In this document: positions 49,497 through 62,525 of the stretch, piece by piece
Layout: every line of letters starts with the position of its first letter
Numbering within the stretch: the first letter of the stretch is position 1
NCBI RefSeq assembly: GCF_023898315.1
Contig: NC_064614.1
Span: 382,911,348-382,975,347 of the forward strand
DNA from: Schistocerca nitens
Taxonomy: Eukaryota; Arthropoda; Insecta; Orthoptera; Acrididae
Reading direction: 5' to 3'
Length of the DNA stretch: 64,000 nucleotides
The notes under the pieces: generated by a model
Seen by the model: only the letters and a program-made list of their open reading frames with translations
Database searches by the model: none
Told to the model about the DNA's origin: nothing
Position numbers and translations under genes: made by a program

Positions 49497-51341
49497 TATA
49501 TGAACATTATTAAACATTTGTTAGGCAAACTGTGCAAATTATGAAAAGCTGGTTTGTGAACCCATAAGATGGCACTTAGTAATTTCATTATTTATTGATC
49601 CAGGGATCACCTCACAAACATATAAGATTTATCTTGACAATACAATGAAATATATATGCTCAAAATGCATATATAAATATACAAGTATGTTTTTATGAGG
49701 AAAAGACCTGCCCTTTGCATAGTGTCATTGTGTGGTATCCTTAAGTTTCTGAGATGGCTGATAGCTATTGTATTTTGGATCATAACATCAACTGTGAATT
49801 ATATTCATGTACTTGTGGTCTTATGGTATATGAAAATGTTCAGTTAACAAATATGGTTTCTCATACTGAAAGCATTTAGCCTGAGGTGATGCAACTCATT
49901 ATAAAAATGTTGGACTAGGCCCTAAGTGCCCTCTGTTACATCCCAGTGGAGTCCAGTGAAATATCACCCACAGCATAATATTGTCATCACTAACATATTC
50001 ATGTTTTATTCACTCATTTATCCATTTGTCATGCCCCGTATATCCCATCATGAATTCAGCTGTAATTGTTAAGTTGTAGCAAAAAATATGCTTAACCCAA
50101 CCAAGTAACCTATCTTTGTTGTTGCGGATAGCAACCACAAATCGTCACGTATGTGACTTTACAATAGTCTGTGTCAAGTTCACAGCTGCAGAGTCCCATC
50201 CACAACATTGTCCAAATTACTTTTACCTTTTCAATTCATAGTGTCTTATGCAATCAAAATGGCTACCTGTTATGCTTTACAGAACAGAAAAGCATCTAAA
50301 AATGTATTGTAAGAAGAGACATTCAAATAAATGTTTGTTCATAACAGTTTTACCTTCATTAATCCAACACTGGCTAACACAAATTATGGCAGTAAGTACA
50401 TACACAAATCTCATCATTTCTGTGACACTCTTTCTCATCTGCTATGGTATCATGGTCTGTCCTTACAATCAGTGAATTGTGATGCTTCAATTTCTGCAGA
50501 CGCAGACCTTGCGATACTATATGCTCAGCAGGTATTTGCACTTCCATTTGTATTTTGGCTAGTCTACACCCATTTAAGCTCAGTCACCTATCGTCAAGCA
50601 ACCAACAAACAAGACTCACAAGCTATTCAGTGCCTATATTACATAAGCTAGGACTTTATTTCATTCCACCATTCCTAACAATGTCTGTCTTGTTTCTCTC
50701 TAACTTACACCAATCCCACTGGCTGGTCTTCATTCCCCAAAGCATTCCTCATACCTAATTTCTGTCCTTGTCTATGAAGCATAAAGTCACAATCTTTTTT
50801 ATTCATTTTTTAAAAATTGTATTCACTCTCTATAGTTATTTTAGAATTCTTGAGAGTACTTAACCTTTCTTGGGCTTTTGTAAGAACTAAATAAATTTAT
50901 TATCCATTCTGTAATCACAGATTTCAGTTTTGGGGAGGACAGACACTACTGTAAACCTATAGTGAGGCAATTCTCAAAGCTCTGAAATACGACAGGAAAA
51001 GATAAATACGTAATTTATGTTTACAAAGGACCTGTTATGCTAATGTTCCATACACATATTCTAAGTGAAATTGTCATCAAGAACATGCAGTCAATAAAAA
51101 ATTGAAAGATATTTTTCTATCCAAGTAATATAAAAATTACCACAAATGAGTAAATATGCACAGATTCACATTGAAGTATGTAAGTTAATTCCTAGACTGA
51201 TGTGTACTGATGAAGGTGGGGAGTTTAAAGTCAAATGTGTGTGTGTACTTATACTTGATGAAAGTAAGACTTGGACTAACTGGTAATAAATATTCTTATT
51301 TTTTGAGTGTGGTACTACAGTCTACTTTACTTTTTTCTTAG
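49497..51341. other. Intron 3, 3' part
   Basis: No coding or repeat signature recognised. It ends in the acceptor CTTTTTTCTTAG before 51342. Confidence 0.5.
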
Positions 51342-51507
51342 ATGTGGCGATACAATCCCTTTACCCCATTTGGACCAACTGTTGAAACAGCAGGAAGCAC
51401 CCCATTTTTGGCTAAACAGCCAGTGGAACTCATGGCTGAAGGTTCTATTCAAGATTTGCCTTGGGTCACCAGTGTTACAACAGAAGAAGGTGTTTATCCA
51501 GCAGGAG
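51342..51507 (+). CDS. Carboxylesterase exon D
   Basis: It follows exon C in phase 0 and reads MWRYNPFTPFGPTVETAG, then STPFLAKQPVELMAEGSIQD, then PWVTSVTTEEGVYPAG. The FxPFGPxVE and PW(V/I)xGVxxEEGLYP patterns are typical of type-B carboxylesterases; the acidic catalytic residue normally lies in or near this EEG segment. Acceptor CTTTTTTCTTAG, donor GTGAGA at 51508. The exon ends in phase 1. The next exon (leading toward the catalytic His) was not found before position 64000. The initial Met is an internal residue, not a start. Confidence 0.94.
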
Positions 51508-52189
51508 GTGAGACTAATGCATCCATGGACAATTTGTAGTACTAGATTTTATTTACCATTAGACTGCGTTTTCCCACTGCAGTGAACATAACAGAATTAT
51601 TCAAATGCAAGCAGGATATGGAGAGAAGGCATATATGTTTACATTTTTTTATGTCTTCATGTTTCACTTTTTGTGAAGTAGAACAGTTACAGCATGTTTG
51701 AAGATTTGGGGTTTTGCTGTCCTTTGCATAAATTCTAAAAACTGCTTTGCCTCCAGCTCCAAAAGTTTCTGTAGAAACACAATCAGCACCAGGTGACTAC
51801 ATACACTTAATGTAACATTACTTCCAGATGTCATTATCTTTGTTGCTGATAAACGTCCTGGATAATAAATGCTTCGAAAGACAACTTCAGATTCTTGTAC
51901 AACTGCCTACCTGTTGTCAGATGTATCAGCCACTTCCCCATATAATAAAAGATATTTGCTAAAAGTATCATCATCAGCTACTTTAAAAAGCATTGGATTT
52001 TAATGAAACACAGAAATAAGCTGACTGAAAAGGTGCAAAATAAATTGCTTGCAACCCATGAACAGAAAAATAGAATTAAAAAATGAGAATAAATTTCCAT
52101 TTAATTTGTGTATCATATGTTTTCAGAATGTTTCTGAATCAGTTTAAACAAAATGTATAAAAACAGCCAATGCTATTAATGAGAGAGTG
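51508..52189. other. Intron 4 start
   Basis: Intron after the last visible esterase exon. Nothing recognised. Confidence 0.55.
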
Positions 52190-52442
52190 CTACAGCTTAC
52201 ACAGTCAGAAATTCAGAATTGAAAGGTTCTTCGGGCAAGGAGACTGCATAGCGTAATCTCGCGTAATGATCACAACGAAAAGATCCGAGAAATTAGAGCA
52301 AATACGGAGACTTACAAGTAGTCATTCTTCCCACGCACAATTCGTGAATGGAACAGAGAAGGGGGGATCAGATAGTGGTACAATAAGTACCCTCCGCCAC
52401 ACACCGTAAGGTGGCTCGCGGAGTATAGATGTAGATGTAGAA
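52190..52442 (+). mobile_element. LINE 3'-end fragment with GTAGAT tail
   Basis: The plus strand reads ITRNDHNEKIREIRANTETY-like sequence, then FFPRTIREWNREG at 52322-52362, typical of Jockey/CR1-like C-termini (SRxIRxWNxL). GGTGGCTCGCGGAGTATAGA and a (GATGTA)n tail follow at 52425-52440. It is better preserved and GC-richer than the flanks. Confidence 0.8.
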
Positions 52443-53299
52443 CTGTTCTTAGCAGACCAAAAGAGAATTTTCACATAAAAAATAGGCTAAATGAAGAATT
52501 AATTCTCGTTAATGGGTCATATCTCATCCACTTTCATTTTGCTGGTAATATTAAACTTAATAAGCTAAGTTAGAAAATAGGGCTTCAGCTAGAATTAAAA
52601 CTAAAATTATGTACAGTGTATTTCATGTATGGCACAAGCATTCAGTATGGCATTGCCCAGGAATTAATACTAGAAGGCAGGGTGCAATCACCACATATGC
52701 TCCAGCCCATTCCTTGGATTGCAGCAGGTGATGTGTGGGTTTTAGCCAGACTAGGTGAGCCTTGTAAGGTAGTCTGAAAAAACTGTTGCTTCATTTAGCA
52801 TTTCAGACAGCTATGCACAAAGCCAAAGTGAAGGCTTATGAAATAATGGCAGTGCATTCACTGATCAGCTCAGGTAGGACAGTTCCTATCATAAAAACAC
52901 ATCATAATAATGTTATATGTGCATTAACATGTATACTCTTTACTCAGTCAGAAATTTTTCCATTGGCATATGGATACTTACATAAATAATTTAAAATGTT
53001 ATTGGTCTCAGACAAACACTCTTTCACAGACTTTTCGGATATGTATCATATAGGCAAATTTGCAACCAGCCCATACGTTAATTTGAACATTACAGTGCTT
53101 TACTAAGCATGGCACTGTGGGGACTACAATCAACAACTGAATACTGGAATCATAAATATGATAATGTTATTACTTTAATGAGCAATGTAAAACAAGGAAA
53201 AAATATTCAGGAGTGAAAACAGAGAGATCTCACAAAATCAAGGAGAACACATAAACATGCTGTTAATTCATCCATCACACAGACACAAAGAATGTCCAC
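52443..53299. other. No recognisable gene
   Basis: The open stretch 52786-52989 was examined as a possible esterase exon; it lacks splice sites in phase and any esterase motif. Confidence 0.5.
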
Positions 53300-55290
53300 A
53301 CTTTCTGCTACTTGTTCGACTGCTTATGTCCCCATACAGCCCCTCTCCTGCAGAGTGGAGCTCCTAGAACAAAATGATACATGTGAAGTATTTCCCGCCT
53401 GCTCTCAAACAAACAGGCACCAGTATCAGTGAATGTGTGAGCTCATTGAGAGGAAAAGTGCGTGTTGATATGTGAGTGCCTGCAGTGGCTGACTCCATTA
53501 ATGATGATGGCAGGGTGACATATGGAGCAGTTGATGTGGGGACTTTGTCAGTGGGAGAAAGTCTAGGAGTAGCTGTGGGCCTATAGAGAGGCTGTCACTA
53601 CACAGTGTCCTCTCATAGAAGGAGATATGCTGATTTTCCCTGTTCAGTGGAAACCCTGTTTGGCTTGGCAATAATTGTGTCATTGTGTGAGCATCTTTTT
53701 CTAAAATTGGAAAGGGGCCAGTATAAGCTAGTTGCAAGGATGCTACATCTGAATGGAGCATGGCAGGGGTACATTGAGTCAATCCGTATACAGAAAAATG
53801 GGTGGTTTTATATGGCAAGATGCCATTGATGGTCAGATATTTGTAATGCAGTTCTGAGTTTGTAGCACCAATGAGTAAGGATCTTGAAGTTTATGTCCTT
53901 GTTCTATGGAAAAAAAATCTGACAGAAGTCTCAGGATTTCATTGTACACCATTTCTGCTGCTGAAGTAGTGAGGTTGGTTTTGAAAGCAGTCCACAGCCC
54001 AAGTGGTACCACTGGTAGTTCTGTCAACTGGCAAGATTTATGACACTTTAATGCCAACTTGAGTGCTCTGTGCCAGAAATCCATCACGCTGTTGCTTGTC
54101 AGATGGTAGCTGGTGGAATTATGATGAGTGAAACCACATAAAGCAGCTAGTTCATTGAACAAAGAAGACTCAAATTGTCAATCAGTCTTGATCTGTTGTC
54201 ACATCTTTCAGACACCAAAACCTCAAAATCCATGTTCAAACCACCTTGTGCAACTGTCTCTGCAGTAATGTCCATAACAGGTGTGGCTTCAACCCAGCAA
54301 GTACATCTATTACTGTCCATAAGAATATATTTGAGTCTTTGTGCTGGGGGTAGTGGTTCTATGAGGTCTACATGAATAAAGAAGGAACCAAGAGGCTTTT
54401 GGACAAGGCATTTCAACTTTGGCTGACTCACAAAGCAAGCACAACTTAACCCACAAATGACAATCACATCATACTCCCAGCCAAACGTGTCTTTCTGTTA
54501 CCATCTTCCTACAATTAAAGTTCAAGGTGGCTATGCAAAACATTACACCAGAATATGAAGTTGTCCATAGATTCTTGTTTCTTGTCATTTGCTTCAAAAG
54601 CCACTCAAATAAGTCCTCAACCATTTCTTGTGCCATAGCCAAGCTGGGTCAGATTCACTCTTGCAGTGAGCACACTGATTACTGAAAAGTAGTTTCCAAA
54701 TATATCGTCAGCTCATCACAGGTGACAAAATTCTGTACTGATTTGCATGATGAATTCTAACTGGTGAAACTGCTGAGGAGAGTAGGAATTGCAGGATTGT
54801 TAAACACCAAAGAAAAATGTTTATGGTTTGTAAAGACAGTAAAGTGACATGCATCAACTTTTGGTCAGAAATGTCTAAATGCTTCAAAGACTGCTAACAG
54901 TTCATGGTTGTAAGCACTCCATGTAGTAAGTGTGTTAGACATCTTACGAAAAAAAACAAGGGGCTGCCATGGTCCTTTTACCTCCTGTTCCAGCACTGTG
55001 GCTTTTGCCCCCTGGCAAACACCTATGACAACAGCCAGTGATGCTGAAGGGAATAGATGAGCGAGAAGTACTACCTCTTGCGAGGAGGATTTAACTTTAT
55101 GGAAAGCAGACAACATTTCAGGTGTCCACATGATGGGGCATTTTCCTTGTGAAGTGTTGTCGGAAAGCCTTCTGTGAACGGTGCCTGGGCCACCACTGCT
55201 CATGGTAGGTGGCACTTGTAGAAATTAATCATGCCTAAGAAATGGCATAATTGCTGATATATTTTCAGTTGGGGAACTGCTTGAAACAAA
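53300..55290 (-). mobile_element. gypsy fragment: RT end, RNase H, integrase
   Basis: From 55260 down, the minus strand reads LCHFLGMINFYKCHLP (end of RT), then the RNase H block WQPLVFFRKMSNT and WSAYNHELLAVFEAFRHF near 54865-54960. A THKPLTFFFGV-like remnant and QLEFI follow. The integrase core is at 54147-54400 (FIHVDLIEPLPPAQRLKYIL, CWVEATPVMDITAETV). LCGFTHHNSTSYHLTSNS and the C-terminal part lie at 53833-54140. LAYTGPFPILEKDAHTM is at 53690-53740. Several stops and frame shifts; the gag and protease portion is absent, and no LTR was seen. Confidence 0.85.
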
Positions 55291-55919
55291 GTCATGCTGG
55301 TGGAAGGCCATATAGAACGGGATGGAGATTAATGGAAAAATAGGGTGTGTAGCTAAAACACCATTCCTTTGTGTGTGTAATTCTCATTACGTTCAATAAA
55401 AGATTATTGAAGAAAAATAATGTGGTGCATTACTTTCTGGGCGAACCCATATCAAGGACACCCATCTTTGATAGTGTTAGCAGTGTAAGAAAGGTGTTGC
55501 AGATTAAAAACTTCTATTGGTTACTACATTCTGATCTTTTGCTGTGAACATAGAATGCTTGCACACGTTAGCAGCAGGAGCGATGGAGGGAGGGAGGGGG
55601 GTTCACACTGACAGATGCAGAGACAGTTGAATTGGTCTATATTGGTAGTATTGGTAGTGGTAGTGCAACTGCGAAGGCCATCTGCCTTTAAGTTTCTTAT
55701 GTTGCATTTGTAATGCTGTGGTCCAAGTAAAGCTGTGCTCAGCCCAAAGGTTGGTTTGAATATTGTAGCAATTAACTAGGGATGGTGGTGTGCCTCTGTA
55801 CCAACTTGAAAGCCAGTTAGAGGAAGACCTACATTTCAGCATGTACTTCAAAATACAGTGCAATTTGACTTGGTATTTTTCACATTGTTAGTGGTGAAAA
55901 AAGTGATAAGTGACAAAGA
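55291..55919. other. No recognisable gene
   Basis: Contains a purine-rich run (GGAGGGAGGGAGGGGGG) at about 55584-55601. The open stretch 55603-55863 on the minus strand has no motif I recognise. Confidence 0.45.
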
Positions 55920-55924
55920 AAATT

Positions 55925-56005
55925 GTAGGACCAATGGGGGATCAAACCCCAAATCTTAAGTTTTGTAACCTGGAACTTAATCCACTGAGCCACATTTCTG
56001 TTCAA
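55925..56005 (-). mobile_element. tRNA-like SINE head fragment
   Basis: The minus strand reads AATGTGGCTCAGTGGATTAAG (A-box-like TGGCTCAGTGG), about 30 bp later GGGGTTTGATCCCCC (B-box). It lacks a convincing clover-leaf end and CCA-adjacent acceptor stem, so it is more likely a SINE head than a tRNA gene. Confidence 0.55.
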
Positions 56006-58500
56006 ACCATTAATAAGTTATTTATCAAATGGAAAATGCACTGAGCCGAGGGAAAATGGACTGCTTATAGATTTCTGTAGAAGTAGGAAACAAAGAAAAG
56101 ACAGTTTCATTCTACATTATTTGTTATTTAAGTTACAAGTAAGTCATTCACAAATAAATCTGTTTGAATTATCTACATATCTGAATAACTATTCATTTAG
56201 AAATTTATTCAAATAATTCTCATCTCTGCTTTTTATGAAACCTTGCACTTCTTTCTTCTTCCATTAATTGTAGCTAATATTATCAACTGTAAGGACTCGT
56301 ATTAACTCATCTGCAGAATTTAGTCGTGAGAGCCTGCAGTGTAACTGAAGTTCCTTTGTTAATTATCAGAAAAGGAGACAATTATTATCAGTTGTCATGC
56401 TCATCACTATAAATCTTTTTCGTTTGTTCTGTAAAAAATATATCTCTTTATCATTATGATTTTCATGTGCAGACTAAATGTGAACATTATTTTGTCTGCT
56501 TTCATTCACACAAATTTAAAATTCCACAGTTAAATCAGTGACCTTCAATATCACTGAATATTTGATTATCACTTTACATCTCATCATACATCAACATATT
56601 CAGCTGCAGTGCTAATATTTGGTGAAACTCAGATGCAGGCTCCACAGCACACATGCTCTCAGTAGGAAGAAATAAAGATTATATGCCAAAGAAAAATTAT
56701 AATTCTAAATGCATCCCAATGCTTGTCAGGGCCATTAGTGCCACTATATTGTGATGAAACTGTGTAGAAACCATGTTCCCTTGGTTGCATGGTTGAACCA
56801 CAAGCCTACCTGTCGCCCCGCACTCAGTGAGAGAGTGTCATGTGATGTTGAGTGAAACCACATGATACTGAATGCAGAAACTGCAGGCTGTGTACTTCTG
56901 CAACACATGCAAAGCAAATGATGGGCAGCAAATGCTACTCATGTGGTTTTTCCATACAGATGCAGTGCTCTACTGGGCACTTTTTAACACATAGGCTGAT
57001 TCTACTTAATGTGTCCTAAAAGCAAAATTGTCAAACTCTCCAATGACTGTGCACCTAGTGGTTCTTAGGGGAGACACTGAATGTTTGTTATCAGGGCAGT
57101 TAATGTACTTTTTCTCAGAACTTTTATTTGCAGGTAATTCTTGTCTGTAATTTTGCAGTACAACTGATTGCTTCCATCTCCGATTTTACCAGTCATTTTA
57201 TATGAATTTATGAAAAATTTCCCTGGATTAGAAAACAATATTGTTTGTATGTGAAAAAATAAATCTCAATTTACAGAAAATATTATTGATGTAAACATAA
57301 GAAACTAACTAACTAACACTGACAAAGTGATAATTTAAAATCAATTCCAGCATAAGTCAATAGATTGAACAACTCAGAAAATGACTTCTGAGTTAGTAAG
57401 ATACAGTTATGAATAATTACAATGTAAAACAATGACAAACAAACCACATGTGATTGTAGGATCTTTTTTGTGATAAACATTTCAAGCCAACTGTGACCAA
57501 AGAGCAACATGGAAATTTTGCATCAACACAATGCTGTCATACTTTGTGAATATTTTAACTGTTTAGTAACCCATAAAATCATAGAGTCATTTCCAGTTCT
57601 TGTGAAGCAAATGATCCTGTTGATGTTAAATCTTCTGTAACTTTCTCTTTATGATGTTTATTCTGTATCTAATTGACTATATTCACAATAAAAACTGATG
57701 TTGTGTGCAAATTAAGTCAGGGAAATATCAGCCTGTATTTTAAAATGAAATTTTATTCATTATCTTTTGATACTTGTTTGTTACTAAAAATATCATAGTC
57801 AGTTCATAGGCAGGATTGAGACAATTACCAGTACTTATGACATAGCACATAAACCACATCAAATAAAACTGAAACTAAAGCTTCAGCATATAAAATATAC
57901 AGCCAACCAGTTGCATAAGTTTAATGTAAATTTCTTGACCAGGTTTCAGTACTACTAAGGGTACCTTCTTCAGAAGGAAGTCACATAAATTACATGGCAT
58001 CAAAATTGTAAATACACATGATGAGCTAAGGAGCTCAAGTCAAACAGTAGAAAATACAGAATAAAGCCCTCCATGGAAATAGTGGAAATCGTTTCATAGG
58101 TACAGCTTGTAAAAAGAGCAGACAGGTTGACCAGGACTAGTGTAAGACATAATGGCCAAGGCTTTTGAATTGTTAATATTACCTATAAACACTATTAACT
58201 ATGTCACAGTCCATTGAGGATTCAGTTGTCTCTGTCTCTGTGTTGCTGCTCAGTTAGGCTACAGAATGCCTCCTCCCTTTTATCTAGAAGGAGTGCTAAT
58301 AATGCCCTGAGTAAAGCTTACACCAGCAGTGTAGGGATGTCAGAGATAATGGCATCCTCCTCAAGGGCTCTGACATAATGGGAGATGACTCTGCGACAGT
58401 GACATTGGCTTTGTTTAAAATTAATAACTGTTGCCTCACTAGGAATTGCTTTTGGGCTCTTAGTATGGATTGGAAGGTAGTACAAGTTACACCTTTATGG
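56006..58500. other. No recognisable gene
   Basis: AT-rich, with a short (AACT)n run at 57303-57316. No esterase exon, SINE head or transposase motif found. Confidence 0.45.
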
Positions 58501-58504
58501 CTGA

Positions 58505-58860
58505 CCCTTCCTTCAATTACTGACTGGTCTGATGCAGCTTGCCATGAATTCCTCACCATCTGTTGACCTCAGAGTACACTTCCCTCCACTGTCCTCAAGT
58601 ATTTGTTGTATCTATTCCAAACTCTGTCTTCCCTTACAATTTTTACCTTTCTGTAGTGACCTCAAGTACCATGGTGATAGTTTTGTCTTAAAATGCTTCC
58701 TATCAGCCTATCTCTTCTTCTAGTCAGTAGTTCTTCTGTTATGTTCCTAAATGAATCTGCAAAGATTAAGTTTTTTTTCTCTCTCACTGTTTGGACCCCA
58801 GCCAGACAGTGAAGTATTGATAGTATCACACTGCTATTAACTATCCCCAAGTTTGACCTC
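58505..58860 (-). mobile_element. RTE-like LINE 3' end
   Basis: The minus strand reads FRNITEELLTRRRDRLIGSILR near 58680-58760, the same C-terminal segment as RRRDRLVGHILRH in the LINE at 3915-7033. It ends at ACTGGTCTGATGCAGCTTGC near 58516-58536, resembling a known LINE 3' non-coding region. The protein frame is otherwise broken. Confidence 0.65.
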
Positions 58861-60119
58861 GACCTCCCTCTGCTGTACTCTTACAGCTTGTTCATCTCAG
58901 TAATCTGGAACTTGAGTGTACACCCAAAAGTGCACCACTAATTAATCACGCTGAGAAAATCTGATATATTGCATCAGTTCACTCAATGGGGAGATGTTCC
59001 ACAATTACACGTAATAGATAAACGCTGTTAGAATAAAAGTTGACTTCCCAATATGCTAAACTTCCTAACAAGATGATGAGGTGAACAAAATACAGGCAAT
59101 TAATGGACTCTTGCCATAAATCTTCTCTCTCTGTTCTGAATTCAACAATGAAATTCCTTTTTACTCTTAATGTTGCACATTTCTTTTAAATTCCCTAAAA
59201 GTTATTTTGATTTCTCTATGTGCTGCAACTTTCCTTACAATAGTGGTTTCTTTTCTTATTTCTTCACATTTTCCAACACCCATTTCTAACATTTTTGGCG
59301 GCGATTTAAAGTGAGAAGTAGATGTACAAACTTCCCACTTCTTTTATACGAGGTCACATACTTGAGATTCACAGTCGATCTTCTTTGCTGGCTAGCTGGC
59401 TGCTGGAAAACTCTTGACTTCGTCTCAGTAGAATGATGCTAAGTACGGAAATATTTAAGCCTGTCTCTCTACTTATGAAATAAACTGATATGCATACTTT
59501 ACTTTTTGTTAAGCAACAGTCTATTTGAACTCCATACAGAATAAAATTCTTACTTTTCACCTACATATATGACTTCCAGTAAGTCACTCACTCTGTCCAA
59601 CATCAGAAACAAATTTAATTACATTTATAAAAGAGTTGTCTTAATAACCATGTTTCTACTTCAAATGAATCATAAAATAGATCTTGCCTCTAACAAGGCT
59701 GGATTAAGAGTTTTCAAGATAACTTTTTCAACAGTTCTTCTTTCACATAACAAAAGTCAGTGACACAATAGGCACAGAGCTGCATAAAACCTCCATGGTT
59801 CTTCCTCTAAAAGATCCATGGATTGCCCGACAAGTACTTGTTGGTGCCATTTGACTGCCGCATCTACTTTCTTCTCGCAACTGACGTTAAACCTGCACAC
59901 ACAAACATGTGACGTGCAATTTGTAGGATTTTACTATCTCACACTTGTATCTAGAAAACTGTGTGTTCAAGACAGTAGAAGGCTGAGTGGTTCTAGAATT
60001 TACATAGAAATTCTTGAATCACTACACATTTTGCTTTAGTTTCCTTGCATGTGCTATATATTTTAATTCTAAATGGCTTGTATTGCTATCTTCAGTCTTG
60101 TTCTTTACCATCATTATAT
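58861..60119. other. No firm feature
   Basis: Lies between two minus-strand LINE pieces and may include decayed RT of the same copy; no motif was readable. Confidence 0.35.
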
Positions 60120-60650
60120 ACCCTTCTTTCATAAATTAATTTGGTCATTTCTTCTATTAAATACAAATTCTGTACTGTTACCCATATTATACCCGTATTT
60201 GTATCTGTAACTTGTATGACCAAACTTTTTAGATGTCAGTTCCTTTGGAACTGATTTAGCTACTATAGTATTCATTACTGTAGCATTGACAGCTTCAGTG
60301 AAGTTTAAATGGATATAATTATTCACCAGAACTTCAGTTTTTTACTTTCTTCTAAGCTGATTCTTCTTTTCGGTGCTCTTAGACTTCAGCTGATTCTTCA
60401 TCATTGCTAAGTGATGCTCTAAGTCTATATCTACTCCTGGGTATGCCTTACAATCTGGTACCTGATATGGGAATTTCTGTTCACTGTGGTACTGTCTAGC
60501 AGATGTCATACCATGCTGTGGTCCTTTTCCAGTAAACTTGAACCTCTTGTGATTTTTAAACAGTGTGTTTGCTATTACCAGCCAAAATTTATTACACAGC
60601 CCAAGGAGTCTTTCTCCTCTCATATTCCTTTTGTTCAGTACACACTGCTA
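60120..60650 (-). mobile_element. LINE endonuclease fragment
   Basis: The minus strand (60342-60623) reads RGERLLGLCNKFWLVIANTL, then KNHKRFKFTG, a disrupted HRNQID-type region, and later KAYPGVDIDLEHHLAMMK. This is the C-terminal half of an apurinic-type LINE endonuclease (family: NxRGxxLLxFC, LVIANTxF, SDHxLL). Here SDHH is LEHH, so the catalytic region is damaged. It could be the 5' part of the LINE whose 3' end is at 58505. Confidence 0.7.
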
Positions 60651-60743
60651 TTATTTTTCCCCTACTGTAATATTGCAGTCTATCACAATTAATAGATATT
60701 CATCTCCCTTTAGGTGTTTAATAACCCACAAAATTGACTCATA

Positions 60744-62336
60744 CACTGACAGGAAAAAAACCACAACACAAAAAACAATGAATGTAGAATAATGAATTTT
60801 CATGAATACACTTGTCTAGGTAATATATGTAAGTGATTAACATTGCAAGATCACACCTCAATGCAAGTGTGAGATATTCCTCTCCAAATGTTAAATTTTG
60901 GTACATTAATAACCAGTGTAACCACGAAAATGTTGAATGCAAGCATGCAAATACGTATCCATTGTGTTGTACAGTTTGTGGAATTAAGTTCCATACCTGT
61001 TGCACTTGGTCAGTCAATACAGGGATGGTTAATGCTATTTCTGGATGACACAAGTTGTCATCTGGTGATGTCCTATATGTGCTTGATTAGAGACAGATCT
61101 GGTGATCAAGCAGGCTAGGGTAACATGTCAACACCCTATAGAGCACATTGTACATGGTAGTGGGCAAGTGTTATCCTGTTGGAAAACACCCCCTGGAATG
61201 CTGTTCATGAATGGCAACACAACAGTTTGAATCACGAGACTGATACACACATTTGCAGTGAGGGTGTTTGGGGTAACTGCGAGAGTCTCCTGGTGCCGTA
61301 CAACATCATACCCATGACCTTTACTCCAGGTGTAGGTCCAGTGTGTGTAGCACAGATATATTGGTTTCAGGCTCTCGACTGGCCTCCTTCTAACCAACAT
61401 ACAGCCACCACTGGCACTGAAACAGCCTTCATCATGAAACACAACAAATCTCCACCCTGCCCTCCAATGAGCTTTTGCTTGACATCACTCAAGTTGCAGA
61501 TGGCAGTGGTTTGGGTCAGTGGAATGAATGCTACAGGGCATCTGGTTCAGAGCTGTCCTTGAAGTAACTGATCTGTAACAGTTTGTTGTGTCATGTGATG
61601 CCAACTGCTGCCAAAATTGCTGCTGCAGATGCAGACCATGCACCAGAGCCATACACTGAAAATGATGGTTTTCCCTCTCGTTACTGCCATGTTGCCATCC
61701 AGAGCCTGGTTTTTTGCAGCTGTGCATTTTCTTGACCACTACTGGTAGCAATCATGTACAGTAGCCCCATTCCTGCTAAGTCTTTTTGCAATATCACAGA
61801 AGGAACATCTAGCTTCTCATAGCCCTATTACATGACCTCATTCAGACTCTATGACATGTTAATAATGGTGTCTTTGGTGCCTTAAAGGCATTCTTGACTA
61901 ACTCACTGCATTGAGTCTCAAAGGTAATAAATGCTCATGAAAGCTACAGCATTTATTTAAAGCAACCTGATTTGCATCCCCATAGCAGCACTTCAAGCGC
62001 GACTCTTATGCAACTTGTCCGCAGCTCGTGGTCATGCGGTGGCGTTCTCGCTTCCCACGCCCGGGTTCGATTCCCGGCGGGGTCAGGGATTTTCTCTGCC
62101 TCGTGATGACTGGGTGTTGAGTGATGTCCTTAGGTTAGTTAGGTTTAAGTAGTTCTAAGTTCTAGGGGACTGATGACCATAGATGTTAAGTCCCATAGTG
62201 CTCAGAGCCATTTGAACCATCTTATGCAACTTGTGCAAAATTTGAATAAACATCATATTTCAGATGTAGAAACATGCCTACCAACTTTTGTTTATGTCAA
62301 ACAACTTCCCAGTATTTTAATTTTTTTCCATTCCTG
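60744..62336 (-). mobile_element. Tc1-like element, copy 2, interrupted by a SINE
   Basis: Same family as 48116-49496 but inverted. The left end is CACTGACAGGAAAAAAACCA after a TA; the right end, reverse-complemented, is CAGGAATGGAAAAAAATTAA, also next to TA. Minus-strand transposase pieces include SRTALNQMPCSIHSTDPN near 61490-61560 and a block ending GGVFQQDN at 61180-61200 (second catalytic Asp). Subtracting the 201-bp SINE and one 15-bp duplication leaves 1377 bp, very close to the 1381 bp of copy 1. Broken by stops. Confidence 0.85.
62019..62219 (+). mobile_element. tRNA-derived SINE inside Tc1-like copy 2
   Basis: A-box-like GTGGTCATGCGGTGGCG near 62029; perfect B-box GGGTTCGATTCCCGGCGG near 62063. 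The body reads GGATTTTCTCTGCCTCGTGA. The 3' end is ATAGATGTTAAGTCCCATAG and GCTCAGAGCCATTTGAACC. Flanked by the 15-bp perfect duplication TCTTATGCAACTTGT (62004-62018 and 62220-62234). This is a different family from the SINEs at 11712 and 22728, and the source of the fragment at 4176. Confidence 0.95.
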
Positions 62337-62525
62337 TATATTCCATTTAGAGTCTTCTGCATGTACACTTGAAATACAGTTGTTAGTCGTGTTTCAATGA
62401 CAATATTGATATTGCTGAAATGTTCACAGTAACTCATTGTGTTTCCTGTAATTCTGTTCATGACAAAATACTCCTGTTATTATTTTTATGATGGCATTTC
62501 ACTTCATTGACCCCTATTCCACATA

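Noticed and set aside
52786..52989. Possible next esterase exon
   Set aside because: No esterase motif; the reading frame and splice phase do not fit the phase-1 end of exon D.
62029..62090. Functional tRNA gene
   Set aside because: A and B boxes are present but the sequence is the head of a SINE with a target duplication; no proper acceptor stem or tRNA 3' end.
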